Notes under the pieces: model-generated
The model's database searches: none
Told to the model about the DNA's origin: nothing
The model's input: only the letters and a program-made list of their open reading frames with translations
Source of the DNA: Gammaproteobacteria bacterium
GTDB lineage: Bacteria > Pseudomonadota > Gammaproteobacteria > Steroidobacterales > Rariloculaceae
Reading direction: 5' to 3'
Assembly: GCA_017577365.1 (NCBI GenBank)
Contig: PKRJ01000015.1
Coordinates: forward strand, 5,364 to 69,363
Length of the DNA stretch: 64,000 nt
Translations under genes and position numbers: made by a program
Shown: piece after piece, positions 53,429 to 61,683 of the stretch
How positions within the stretch are numbered: the first letter of the stretch is position 1
Layout: the number at the start of each line of letters is the position of its first letter

Positions 53429-54751
53429 GTGCGCTTCCGGGCTTGGGGACCGTTTGCGCTGTGGCTCGTCACGACGGCATGGGCGCAAGTCGCGAGACCG
53501 GCGGAAGTCGAAAACGTCAGAGTGTGGTCCGGTCCGGAGGCGACCCGGGTGGTCCTCGATCTCTCGGCGCCGACGGATCACCGCGTCTTCTCGCTTTCGA
53601 ACCCTCACCGCATCGTCATCGATCTCGCGAAGACGTCCGCGCGGCGCGCGCTCGCCCTGCCGGAGCCGAAGGGGTACGTGACGGCCGTGCGCACGGGTAA
53701 TCGACCCGGCGGCGAGCTGCGCGTCGTCCTCGATCTCAAAGAGCCGGTCCAGCCGAAGAGTTTCCTGCTGCCGCCGAACGAGCAGTACGGGCATCGCCTC
53801 GTGATCGATCTCGAGCCCGTGCGCTCGGACGCGGTCGTGAGGCGCACGACGGCGCCGGCCGCGCCGCCGAGCGGACGCGATCTCGTCGTCGTCATCGATC
53901 CCGGCCACGGCGGCGAGGATCCCGGCGCGAGCGGAAAGCGCGGCGTGCGCGAGAAGGATGTCGTGCTCGCGATCGCGAAGCGGCTCGCGGCGGAGCTCGA
54001 GCGTCAGCCGGGCATCCGTCCGGTGCTGACGCGCGACGGCGATTATTTCGTGTCGCTGAACGACCGACGCGAGATCGCGCACAGGGAGCGCGCGGATCTG
54101 TTCGTGTCGATTCACGCGGACTCCTATCGCGATCCGAGCGCACGCGGCGCGACGGTCTACGTGCTGTCGGAGCAGGGCGCGAGCGACGAGGTCGCGCGCC
54201 GTGCCGCCGCGCGCGAGAACGCGTCGGACACGATCGGCGGCGTCTCGCTCGCGGACAAGGATCCGGTCTTGCGTCACGTGCTGCTCGATCTCTCGCAGAA
54301 CGCGCAGCTTTCCGCGAGCACGGTCGCGGGCGAGCGGCTGATCGACCGGCTCGGCACGGTGACCGCGATGCGCAAGCACCAGGTGCAGCGCGCGAAGTTT
54401 CTCGTGCTGAGGCAGCCCGACGTGCCCGCCGTGCTCGTCGAGACGGCGTACATCTCGAATCCGTCGCAGGAGCAGGCGCTCGGCGACGCGAACTATCAGG
54501 CTCAGCTCGCGCGCGCGCTCGCTGCCGGCATCCTCGATTATTTCCAGACGCACGCGCCGCCCGACACGTATTTCGCGCAGAATCCCGGCGCGCGCGTGAG
54601 CATGCCGATTCAGCACGTGATCTCGCGCGGCGAGACGTTGTCGAAGATCGCCGAGCGATACAACGTGAGCTTGAGGGAGCTCAAGCGCTCGAACAGCTTG
54701 AAATCCGACGTCATTCGAGTCGGTCAGGTCCTGACGATTCCACAGAGCTGA
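53429..54751 (+). CDS. amiB: N-acetylmuramoyl-L-alanine amidase with AMIN and LysM domains
   Basis: Periplasmic zinc amidase of 440 residues that removes peptides from murein during septum splitting. It has a short signal peptide (WGPFALWLVTTAWAQ). An AMIN domain (about 25-130) targets it to the septum. The amidase_3 domain (about 150-375) has VVIDPGHGGEDPGASG with zinc His, a zinc Glu region REKDVVLAIAKRLAAELE, and FVSIHADSY. A LysM murein-binding domain closes it (HVISRGETLSKIAERYNVSL). The start is GTG with a strong GGGGAGG site. The position before mutL matches E. coli amiB. Confidence 0.93.
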   Translation: MRFRAWGPFALWLVTTAWAQVARPAEVENVRVWSGPEATRVVLDLSAPTDHRVFSLSNPHRIVIDLAKTSARRALALPEPKGYVTAVRTGNRPGGELRVVLDLKEPVQPKSFLLPPNEQYGHRLVIDLEPVRSDAVVRRTTAPAAPPSGRDLVVVIDPGHGGEDPGASGKRGVREKDVVLAIAKRLAAELERQPGIRPVLTRDGDYFVSLNDRREIAHRERADLFVSIHADSYRDPSARGATVYVLSEQGASDEVARRAAARENASDTIGGVSLADKDPVLRHVLLDLSQNAQLSASTVAGERLIDRLGTVTAMRKHQVQRAKFLVLRQPDVPAVLVETAYISNPSQEQALGDANYQAQLARALAAGILDYFQTHAPPDTYFAQNPGARVSMPIQHVISRGETLSKIAERYNVSLRELKRSNSLKSDVIRVGQVLTIPQS

Positions 54752-54767
54752 TGGCCGCGCCTACAAT
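54739..54767 (+). promoter_or_regulatory. mutL promoter with -10 box six bases before the start codon
   Basis: TCCACA (54739-54744), a 17-bp spacer and TACAAT (54762-54767), then GCGCGC and the GTG start of mutL. The predicted transcription start coincides with the start codon, suggesting a leaderless mRNA; no ribosome-binding site precedes mutL. The -35 lies inside the last codons of the amidase gene. Confidence 0.5.
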
Positions 54768-54773
54768 GCGCGC

Positions 54774-56666
54774 GTGGCCATCCGCATCCTGCCCCCCCAG
54801 CTCATCGATCAGATCGCTGCCGGCGAGGTCGTCGAGCGGCCGGCGTCGGTCGTCAAGGAGCTCGTCGAGAACTCGTTGGACGCGGGCGCGCGCCGGATCG
54901 ACATCGAGATCGAGGGCGGCGGCTGCCGGCTGATCCGGATCACGGACGACGGCTGCGGTATCGCGCCCGACGAGCTCCAGCTCGCGCTGTCGCGCCACGC
55001 GACCAGCAAGATCGCGAGCCTCGACGATCTCGAATCGCTCGTGTCGATGGGGTTCCGCGGCGAAGCGCTGCCGAGCATCGCGTCGGTCTCCCGTTTGACG
55101 TTGACGTCGCGGATCGCGGGCGAGGAGACGGGTTTTCGGATCGCCTCCGAAGGCGGCGACGTCGGCGACGTGCGTCCCGCGCCTCATCCGTTCGGCACGA
55201 CCGTCGAGGTGCGCGATCTCTTCTACAACGTTCCCGCGCGACGCAAGTTCGTTCGCACGGAGAAAACGGAGGCCGCGCACGTCGAAGCGATCGTGCGAAG
55301 CCTCGCGTTGGCGCGCTTCGACGTCGAGTTTCGTTTGCGTCGCGACCGGAAGGCGGTGCTCGCGCTCGCGGCCGCAACGAATCGGGCGGAGCAGGAGGCG
55401 CGCGTCGCCGAGCTCTGCGGCGAGGACTTCATCGCGAACGCGCGCTACGTCGAGCGCTCGATCGAAGGGCTCGCCCTTCGCGGCTGGCTTGCGGCGCCGA
55501 CGTTCTCGCGCAGCCAGCCGGACATGCAGTACACGTACGTCAATGGCCGCTACGTGCGCGACAAGCTGCTGCGCCACGCGGTGCGGCTCGGTTACCAGGA
55601 CGTGCTGTATCAAGCGAGGCACCCGGCCTTCGTGCTGTTTCTGACCCTCGATCCGCGGCGCGTCGACGTCAACGCCCATCCCGCGAAGCTCGAGATCCGC
55701 TTCCGCGACTCGCAGCTCGTGCACGACTTCGTATTCCGGACGATCGAAGCGGCCCTTGCGCAACCCGTCGAAGGCGATTCCGCGCCCGCTCGGCCGCCGA
55801 CGTCGATTCGCTTCGGAGGCAACGACGGGCACCAGGGGATACATGCGGGACGTCCCGGAAAAGACTGGCACGTGCAGGATCGTCTCGATCTCGGGCATCA
55901 CGTGGCCCTCTATCATCGGCTGCACGCGCGCGACACCGACTCGAGCGGCGATGACGGGGCGGGTTCGGCCGCCGGGTTCGTCGCCGACGGAGCTTCGGCG
56001 GCTCACGCCGGCATTCGGTCCGCGGCTGCCCGCGCGGTCCACGCCGCGCACGCTTCGACCGCGGCGCCGCAGGACAAAGACATCCCGCCGCTCGGCTTCG
56101 CGCTCGCGCAGCTTTCGGGCATCTACGTGCTCGCCGAGAACCGCGACGGGCTCATCGTCGTCGACATGCACGCAGCGCACGAGCGGATCTACTACGAGCA
56201 GCTCAAGCGCTCCTTCGCCGAAGACCGGCTCCGGCCGCAGCCGCTACTCGTGCCGGTCGACGTGCCGCTCGCGCCGCGCGAAGCGGATCTCGCGGAGATG
56301 CACGCGGAAGAGCTCGAGCGCGTTGGGCTCACCGTCGTTCGCCGCGCGCCGAACCTCGTGCAGGTGCTCGCGGTGCCGCAACTCCTCCGCGGCACGGACG
56401 CGGCCGCATTGCTTCGGGACGTGCTGAGCGATCTCGCCGAAGGGGGCGGATGCGAGCGCATCGAGGCGCGCGTCGACGAGCTGCTCGCGACGATGGCCTG
56501 TCATTCGGCCGTGCACGCGAATCGCCGGCTCACGATCGAGGAGATGAACGCGCTGCTTCGAGAGATGGAGCGCACCGAGCGTATCGACCAGTGCAATCAC
56601 GGCCGGCCGACGTGGACGCGGATCTCGCTGGCCGAGCTCGACAGGCTGTTCCTGCGGGGCCAGTAG
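54774..56666 (+). CDS. mutL: DNA mismatch repair protein MutL
   Basis: Mismatch-repair matchmaker ATPase of 630 residues. The GHKL ATPase is intact: VVKELVENSLDAGARRID, ITDDGCGI, HATSKI and GFRGEALPSI. A variable linker covers about 335-430. The C-terminal dimerisation domain contains DMHAAHERIYYE from Asp464, which fits the DQHA(X)2E(X)4E endonuclease motif with Met for Gln, as in Xanthomonas-like MutL. It also has ACHSAV and CNHGRPT motifs. This argues for a nicking MutL and a MutH-independent pathway. The start is GTG at 54774. Confidence 0.95.
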   Translation: MAIRILPPQLIDQIAAGEVVERPASVVKELVENSLDAGARRIDIEIEGGGCRLIRITDDGCGIAPDELQLALSRHATSKIASLDDLESLVSMGFRGEALPSIASVSRLTLTSRIAGEETGFRIASEGGDVGDVRPAPHPFGTTVEVRDLFYNVPARRKFVRTEKTEAAHVEAIVRSLALARFDVEFRLRRDRKAVLALAAATNRAEQEARVAELCGEDFIANARYVERSIEGLALRGWLAAPTFSRSQPDMQYTYVNGRYVRDKLLRHAVRLGYQDVLYQARHPAFVLFLTLDPRRVDVNAHPAKLEIRFRDSQLVHDFVFRTIEAALAQPVEGDSAPARPPTSIRFGGNDGHQGIHAGRPGKDWHVQDRLDLGHHVALYHRLHARDTDSSGDDGAGSAAGFVADGASAAHAGIRSAAARAVHAAHASTAAPQDKDIPPLGFALAQLSGIYVLAENRDGLIVVDMHAAHERIYYEQLKRSFAEDRLRPQPLLVPVDVPLAPREADLAEMHAEELERVGLTVVRRAPNLVQVLAVPQLLRGTDAAALLRDVLSDLAEGGGCERIEARVDELLATMACHSAVHANRRLTIEEMNALLREMERTERIDQCNHGRPTWTRISLAELDRLFLRGQ

Positions 56667-56668
56667 CC

Positions 56669-57604
56669 GTGTCTCGGACCACGCCGAGGGCGGTCTGCCT
56701 GACCGGCCCGACCGCCTGCGGCAAGACCGACCTCGCGCTCGCGCTCGCCGAATCGATTCCGCTCGAGATCGTGAGCGTCGATTCCGCGATGGTCTATCGC
56801 GGCATGGACATCGGCACGGCGAAGCCGAGCCGGGAGGTGCGTGCGCGAGTGCCGCATCACCTGATCGATATCGTCGATCCGGCCGATGCTTACTCGGCGG
56901 GCCGATTCCTCCGCGACGCGCTTGCGGCGATTGCCGATATTACGTCGCGTGGCCGTGCGCCGCTGCTCGTCGGCGGCACGTTGCTCTACCTACGCGCCTT
57001 GCGGCGCGGCCTCGCGCCGTTGCCGGGGCCGGACCCCGAGGTGCGCAGGCTGCTCGACGAGGAGGGGGAGTCCTACGGATGGCCCGCGCTCCACGCACGG
57101 CTTGCTCGTGTCGATCCCGAGGCCGCCGCACGCATCGCGCCGAACGATCGGCAGCGGATCCAGCGCGCGCTCGAGGTATATACGCTTTCGGGACGCCCGC
57201 TTAGCGAGCTGCAGAGACAGGCCGCGGCGCCTCCGCTCGACCTCCGTCTCATCGCGGTCGTCCCGTCGGATCGTGCGGCATTGGCCGCACGGATTGAACG
57301 GCGATTCGACGCGATGGTCGAAGCTGGATTGGTGGACGAAGTCAAGCGTCTCAAGTCTCGGCCGGACTTGCATCCGGGGCTGCCCTCGATGCGGTCGGTC
57401 GGTTACCGTCAGGTATGGGCGCACCTCGAGGGACGCTATGATTGGTCGACCGCTCGCGAGAAGGCGATCGCGGCGACCCGTCAGCTGGCGAAGCGCCAGA
57501 TGACGTGGCTGCGGTCGGAGCCCGGCGTCGAAGCGTACGAAGCGTTCTCGCCCGGGCTCGAAAGCACATTGCTCGAGCGTGTGGGTTCGGAGTTGGAGGG
57601 GTAA
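56669..57604 (+). CDS. miaA: tRNA dimethylallyltransferase
   Basis: Adds a dimethylallyl group to A37 of tRNAs reading UNN codons; 311 residues. The P-loop is LTGPTACGKTDLALALAE, followed by VSVDSAMVYRGMDIGTAKPS, HHLIDIVDPADAYSAG, LLVGGTLLYLRALRRGL, NDRQRIQRALEVY and SMRSVGYRQVW. The GTG start is two bases after the mutL stop, which supports coupling; the frame is open inside mutL but without homology. Followed by hfq as in most Gammaproteobacteria. Confidence 0.96.
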   Translation: MSRTTPRAVCLTGPTACGKTDLALALAESIPLEIVSVDSAMVYRGMDIGTAKPSREVRARVPHHLIDIVDPADAYSAGRFLRDALAAIADITSRGRAPLLVGGTLLYLRALRRGLAPLPGPDPEVRRLLDEEGESYGWPALHARLARVDPEAAARIAPNDRQRIQRALEVYTLSGRPLSELQRQAAAPPLDLRLIAVVPSDRAALAARIERRFDAMVEAGLVDEVKRLKSRPDLHPGLPSMRSVGYRQVWAHLEGRYDWSTAREKAIAATRQLAKRQMTWLRSEPGVEAYEAFSPGLESTLLERVGSELEG

Positions 57605-57783
57605 CGCGGCACTGCACCCTTGTCCTTTGAACGGAACTGCTGTGCTAACATACGTCGTTCGTGGGACCAGCGTCTCGTTCCGCCCGTGGGATCAAGAAGC
57701 GGAACGAGATTTCTAAAGCGCGTTTATCGACGGGTCGGTACTTCGGACCTAATCTCTGCAAGCCTAACAATAAAGGAGACGCT
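57605..57783 (+). promoter_or_regulatory. hfq leader region: strong stem-loop and A-R-N repeats before the ribosome-binding site
   Basis: The 179-bp gap contains a perfect 11-bp inverted repeat, TCTCGTTCCGC (57673-57683) / GCGGAACGAGA (57699-57709), with a 15-base loop, followed by only TTTCTAAA, a weak terminator tail. Just before the GGAG site lies AACAATAAA (57766-57774), three A-R-N triplets, the kind of sequence bound by the Hfq distal face. A TTGAAC at about 57624 could be a -35 element, but no well-spaced -10 was found. Autoregulation by Hfq is an inference. Confidence 0.5.
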
Positions 57784-58026
57784 ATGCCGAAAGGTCAGTC
57801 GCTGCAGGATCCGTTTCTTAACGCGCTGCGTAAAGAAAAGGTTCCAGTGTCTATCTATCTAGTTAACGGCATCAAGCTGCAGGGCCAGATCGACTCGTTC
57901 GATCAGTTCGTCGTGCTGCTGCGCAACTCCGTGAGCCAGATGGTCTACAAGCACGCTATCTCGACGGTGGTGCCCTCTCGAAACGTGCGCCTGCCGTCCG
58001 TGGATAACGATGATTCGGACGACTAA
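57784..58026 (+). CDS. hfq: RNA chaperone Hfq
   Basis: Sm-like hexameric RNA chaperone that pairs small RNAs with mRNAs; 80 residues. Sm1 and Sm2 motifs are seen in LQDPFLNALRKEKVPVSIYL, GIKLQGQIDSFDQFVVLL, and YKHAISTVVPSR, with the proximal-face YKHA signature. The C-terminal tail is short and acidic (VDNDDSDD), unlike the long tail of E. coli Hfq. The ATG follows a canonical AAAGGAGA site. Confidence 0.98.
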   Translation: MPKGQSLQDPFLNALRKEKVPVSIYLVNGIKLQGQIDSFDQFVVLLRNSVSQMVYKHAISTVVPSRNVRLPSVDNDDSDD

Positions 58027-58055
58027 CTGCCGACGTCCGCGGCAGGGAGTGCCGC

Positions 58056-59360
58056 TTGCTTGAACGTCCTCGTAAGGGCGAACGATCCCTACTGGTTCAC
58101 ATCGGCTACGGGCGGCCGTGTCACGCCGACGAAACCGCGGAGTTCGAGGCGCTCGCCGAATCGGCGGGCGCACAGGTCGTCGGAGCGTTGCATGCTCAGC
58201 GTGACCGGCCGGATCCGCGCTACTTCCTGGGCTCGGGCAAGGTAGAAGAACTCGCTCGTCTCGTCAGCGATACGCAAGCGGAGCTGGTGCTCGTCAATCG
58301 AGCCTTGTCCGCGAGCCAGGAACGCAACCTCGAGCGAGCGCTCAAAGCGCGCGTCCTCGACCGTAACGGGCTGATCCTCGATATCTTCGCGCAGCGTGCC
58401 GCGAGCTTCGAAGGCAAGCTGCAAGTCGAGCTCGCGCAGCTCGAGCATCTCTCGACGCGCCTCGTGCGGGGCTGGACCCACCTCGAACGTCAGAAGGGCG
58501 GTATCGGGCTCAGGGGACCCGGCGAGACGCAGCTCGAAACGGACCGGCGGCTGATCGCCAAACGCATCCGCGCGCTGCGCGAACGGCTCGAGCGCGTCGA
58601 ACGGCAGCGCCAAACCGGCCGCAAGGAAAGGCTCCGATCGAAGGTGCCGGTGGTCGCGCTCGTCGGATACACGAACGCTGGCAAAACGACGCTCTTCAAT
58701 GCGTTGACGGGCTCCCGGCTCGAGGCGAGGGACCAGCTCTTCGCCACGCTCGATCCGACCGTTCGCCGCCTGCCGCTCGGCAACGGCGACGAAGTCTTGC
58801 TCGCCGATACTGTCGGCTTCGTCCGCGACTTGCCGCACGAGCTCATCGCCGCGTTCAAGGCGACGTTGGCCGAGGCGCGCGATGCCGCGCTGCTGCTCCA
58901 CGTGATCGACGTGAGCGATCCGCACCACCAGGACCGAATCGCACAGGTCGAGGCCGTGCTCGATGAGATCGGGGCGGGAGAGGTTCCGCGGGTTCAGGTG
59001 TACAATAAGCTCGATTTGGCTCCCGACGACGGCGCCCGGGTTTCCTGGGAACGCCGCGGTACGGCTGTGCCCGTTTCGGCCGTCACGGGTCTTGGGTTGG
59101 ACGCGTTGCGCGACGTGATCCGCAAGCGAACCTTGGGCGACCGGCTCGCCGGACGTATCACGCTCAGCCCGGAGCAGAGCCGTATCAGAGCCAAGCTGTA
59201 CGACTGGCGGGCGGTCCGCGCGGAAGCGGCGGAGCCTGCCGGGGGTTGGACCCTGACCGTCGAGCTCACGGCGCACCGTTGGAACGAGCTGCGCCGGGGC
59301 GGCGGCTTGTCGGCCGCAGCACTCGAGCCCGAACGCGAGCTCGAGGCCGCGGCCGAGTAA
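58056..59360 (+). CDS. hflX: Ribosome-associated GTPase HflX
   Basis: GTPase that splits stalled 70S ribosomes; 434 residues. The N-terminal HflX domain ends in the glycine-rich GGIGLRGPGETQLETDRR. A coiled linker follows, then the G-domain with G1 VGYTNAGKTTLFNALTG, G3 DTVGF and G4 NKLD. The start is TTG at 58056 with an AGGGAG site, 29 bp after hfq. The hflK and hflC genes that normally follow are absent; DUF2065 and purA come next. Confidence 0.95.
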   Translation: MLERPRKGERSLLVHIGYGRPCHADETAEFEALAESAGAQVVGALHAQRDRPDPRYFLGSGKVEELARLVSDTQAELVLVNRALSASQERNLERALKARVLDRNGLILDIFAQRAASFEGKLQVELAQLEHLSTRLVRGWTHLERQKGGIGLRGPGETQLETDRRLIAKRIRALRERLERVERQRQTGRKERLRSKVPVVALVGYTNAGKTTLFNALTGSRLEARDQLFATLDPTVRRLPLGNGDEVLLADTVGFVRDLPHELIAAFKATLAEARDAALLLHVIDVSDPHHQDRIAQVEAVLDEIGAGEVPRVQVYNKLDLAPDDGARVSWERRGTAVPVSAVTGLGLDALRDVIRKRTLGDRLAGRITLSPEQSRIRAKLYDWRAVRAEAAEPAGGWTLTVELTAHRWNELRRGGGLSAAALEPERELEAAAE

Positions 59361-59409
59361 CTCTCTAGCGCGCTATCGCATCCTTGACCATGCTCGGAGG
59401 CTGAGGGCT

Positions 59410-59601
59410 GTGGCCTGGGGGGACCTTTTTGCGGGCCTCGCGTTCTATCTGATTCTCGAGGGGCTGTTTCCTTTCGCGGCGCCGCAAGCCTGGCGCCGTG
59501 GGCTCGCGACGCTGAGTCGCTTCGGCGACGATCAGCTCCGGGTGGTCGGCTTGGTCGCGATCATCAGCGGCCTGCTGCTTTTGTTCATCGTGAGGGGTTG
59601 A
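59410..59601 (+). CDS. DUF2065 small membrane protein (YjeT-like)
   Basis: A 63-residue protein with two hydrophobic segments (about 5-24 and 44-61) separated by a basic loop (QAWRRGLATLSRFGDDQLR), the layout of YjeT/DUF2065, which sits between hflC and purA in E. coli. Function is unknown. The start is GTG with an upstream CGGAGG. It ends one base before the purA GTG. Confidence 0.85.
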   Translation: MAWGDLFAGLAFYLILEGLFPFAAPQAWRRGLATLSRFGDDQLRVVGLVAIISGLLLLFIVRG

Positions 59602-59602
59602 C

Positions 59603-60898
59603 GTGGCACGTAACGTCGTCGTCATCGGGACTCAATGGGGGGATGAGGGCAAGGGCGCGATCGTCGACCTGCTCGCCGAGCGTGCACATGCGGTGGTCCG
59701 ATTCCAGGGCGGCCACAACGCCGGGCATACCCTCGTGATCGGCGGCGAGAAGACGGTTCTGCATTTGATCCCGTCGGGGATCTTGCGCGACGGCGTGATC
59801 TGTCTGATCGGCAACGGCGTCGTCGTATCGCTCGATGCGTTGGCGACCGAGATCGACGGCCTCGTTGCGCGCGGCGTTCCGGTCCACGATCGGCTGCGCA
59901 TCTCGCCGGCGTGCCCGTTGATCCTCTCGTCGCACGTCGCGCTCGACCAGGCGCGCGAACGCGCGAGCGGGGCGCGCGCGATCGGCACGACCGGGCGCGG
60001 CATCGGTCCCGCATACGAGGACAAGGTCGCGCGGCGCGCGCTCAGGATTTCCGATCTTTTCAGGCCGGCCGTCCTCGAGGAAAAGCTTCGTGCGCTGCTC
60101 GACTTTCACAATTTCGTGTTGACCAAGTATCTCGGCGACGGGCAGGTCGATGCGCAGCGGGAGTTCGATCGCCTGCTCGGCCACGCGGAGCGCTTCAAGC
60201 CGCTCGTCGCGGACGTGACCGAGATCCTGCGCGGTCTCGACGCCGACGGCCGCCGCGTGCTGTTCGAGGGCGCGCAAGGCGCGATGCTCGACGTCGATCT
60301 CGGCACGTACCCGTTCGTCACGTCGTCGAACACGACGGTCGGCGGGGCGATGACGGGCTCGGGCGTGGGGCCGCGGAATGTCGACTACGTGCTCGGCATC
60401 GTGAAGGCCTACACGACTCGCGTCGGAGCCGGTCCTTTTCCGACCGAGCTCGACGACGACACAGGCCGCCACCTCGCGAAGGTCGGCGACGAGTTCGGAT
60501 CGACGACGGGAAGACCGCGGCGCTGCGGCTGGTTCGATGCGGTGCTGCTGAAGCGTGCCGCGTTCACGAACAGCTTGAGCGGACTCTGCGTGACGAAGCT
60601 CGACGTGCTCGACGGGCTCGAGGAGATCAAGATCTGCGTGGGCTACAAGCTGGACGGCGAAACGCTGACGACGCCGCCGGCGTTGATCGAGCGCTTCGGC
60701 GAATGCGAGCCGATCTACGAGGTCGTTCCCGGATGGAAGGAGAGCACGCAGAACGTCCGGGATTACGACCGCCTGCCGGCCGCGGCGAAGCACTATCTCG
60801 AGAGGCTCGAGTCGCTGATCGGCGTTCCGGTCGATATCGTCTCGACGGGCCCGAGCCGCGACGCGGTGATCGTCCGTCGTCACCCGTTCGACGCCTGA
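59603..60898 (+). CDS. purA: Adenylosuccinate synthetase
   Basis: GTP-dependent first committed step from IMP to AMP; 431 residues, the standard length. Signatures are GTQWGDEGKGAIVDLLAE with the catalytic aspartate and the P-loop, GGHNAGHTLV with the catalytic histidine, GTTGRGIGPAYEDKVARRA, LFEGAQGAMLDVDLGTYPFV and GRPRRCGWFDAV. GTG start immediately after the DUF2065 stop. Confidence 0.97.
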   Translation: MARNVVVIGTQWGDEGKGAIVDLLAERAHAVVRFQGGHNAGHTLVIGGEKTVLHLIPSGILRDGVICLIGNGVVVSLDALATEIDGLVARGVPVHDRLRISPACPLILSSHVALDQARERASGARAIGTTGRGIGPAYEDKVARRALRISDLFRPAVLEEKLRALLDFHNFVLTKYLGDGQVDAQREFDRLLGHAERFKPLVADVTEILRGLDADGRRVLFEGAQGAMLDVDLGTYPFVTSSNTTVGGAMTGSGVGPRNVDYVLGIVKAYTTRVGAGPFPTELDDDTGRHLAKVGDEFGSTTGRPRRCGWFDAVLLKRAAFTNSLSGLCVTKLDVLDGLEEIKICVGYKLDGETLTTPPALIERFGECEPIYEVVPGWKESTQNVRDYDRLPAAAKHYLERLESLIGVPVDIVSTGPSRDAVIVRRHPFDA

Positions 60899-60908
60899 GG
60901 CCGGGCCG

Positions 60909-61472
60909 ATGGGCCGCGTGAGGCCTTGGCCGGTGCAAGAGCGCGAGCGCGTGGCCGACTGCCGCATCTTCGCGGTCGAGCGGACGATCGTCCGCTCGCC
61001 GAAGGACGGCGCGGACCACGACTTCTATCGCATCCTGTCGGACGACTGGGTTCAGATCGTGCCCGTGACCGTGTCCGGCGAGGTCGTGATGATCCGGCAG
61101 TACAGGGTCGGGGCCGAGCACGCGACGCTCGAGATTCCCGGCGGGATCGTCGATCCCGGCGAGACGCCGTCGGCCGCGGCATCCCGCGAGCTGCTCGAGG
61201 AGACCGGCTACGCCGCCGCCCGACTCGTCCCGCTCGGCGACCTGAACCCGAACCCCGCGCTCTTCTCGAACCGTTTGCATTGCTTCGTCGCGGAAGGGGT
61301 CGAGCGCGTCGGCGAGATTCGCAACGACCGCACCGAGGAGACGATCGTCGAGCTCGTGCCGCTCGATGAGCTTCCTCGGCTGCTCGTGGAAGGCGCCGTC
61401 GATCACGCGCTCGTCGTTGCAACGCTCTGGCGCTACCTGCACTGGTCGCGGTTCGCTGCCGCGGTGCGTTAG
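60909..61472 (+). CDS. NUDIX hydrolase (ADP-ribose pyrophosphatase-like)
   Basis: A 187-residue cytosolic NUDIX enzyme. The box fits GX5EX7REUXEEXGU: GIVDPGETPSAAASRELLEE followed by TGY. The upstream VVMIRQYRVGAEHATLEIPGG segment is typical of ADP-ribose/ADP-sugar pyrophosphatases, but substrate assignment is only by resemblance. It follows purA by 10 bp. Confidence 0.85.
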   Translation: MGRVRPWPVQERERVADCRIFAVERTIVRSPKDGADHDFYRILSDDWVQIVPVTVSGEVVMIRQYRVGAEHATLEIPGGIVDPGETPSAAASRELLEETGYAAARLVPLGDLNPNPALFSNRLHCFVAEGVERVGEIRNDRTEETIVELVPLDELPRLLVEGAVDHALVVATLWRYLHWSRFAAAVR

Positions 61473-61683
61473 CTCCGGTGCCGATGACTCCGGCACGCCC
61501 GTGGCCGGGAACGCGGCAGCGGGGTTTGTGAGAACGCCTGCGGGCAGTCCGAGTGCCAGCGTTCACACATTCTCGTCGAAGACTTCGCTCGCTTCGGGTA
61601 ATCTGCGCGTGCGCCGCGGCCGGCCTCCCCGGTCGGCGGGCCCGTGCGGCTCGGCGCAGCGAGAACGAAAGGAGCGGAACCGG
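61473..61683 (+). promoter_or_regulatory. pntAB upstream region
   Basis: A 211-bp gap before pntA. The best promoter element is TAATCT at 61599-61604, with a poor -35 (TCGAAG) 17 bp upstream. An AAAGGAG ribosome-binding site precedes the pntA ATG. No gene or hairpin of note was found in the gap. Confidence 0.35.

Noticed and set aside
61366..61683. Upstream extension of pntA over the end of the NUDIX gene
   Set aside because: The extension is out of frame with the NUDIX gene and has no homology; the family N-terminus MRIGVPKE and a good ribosome-binding site mark 61684.
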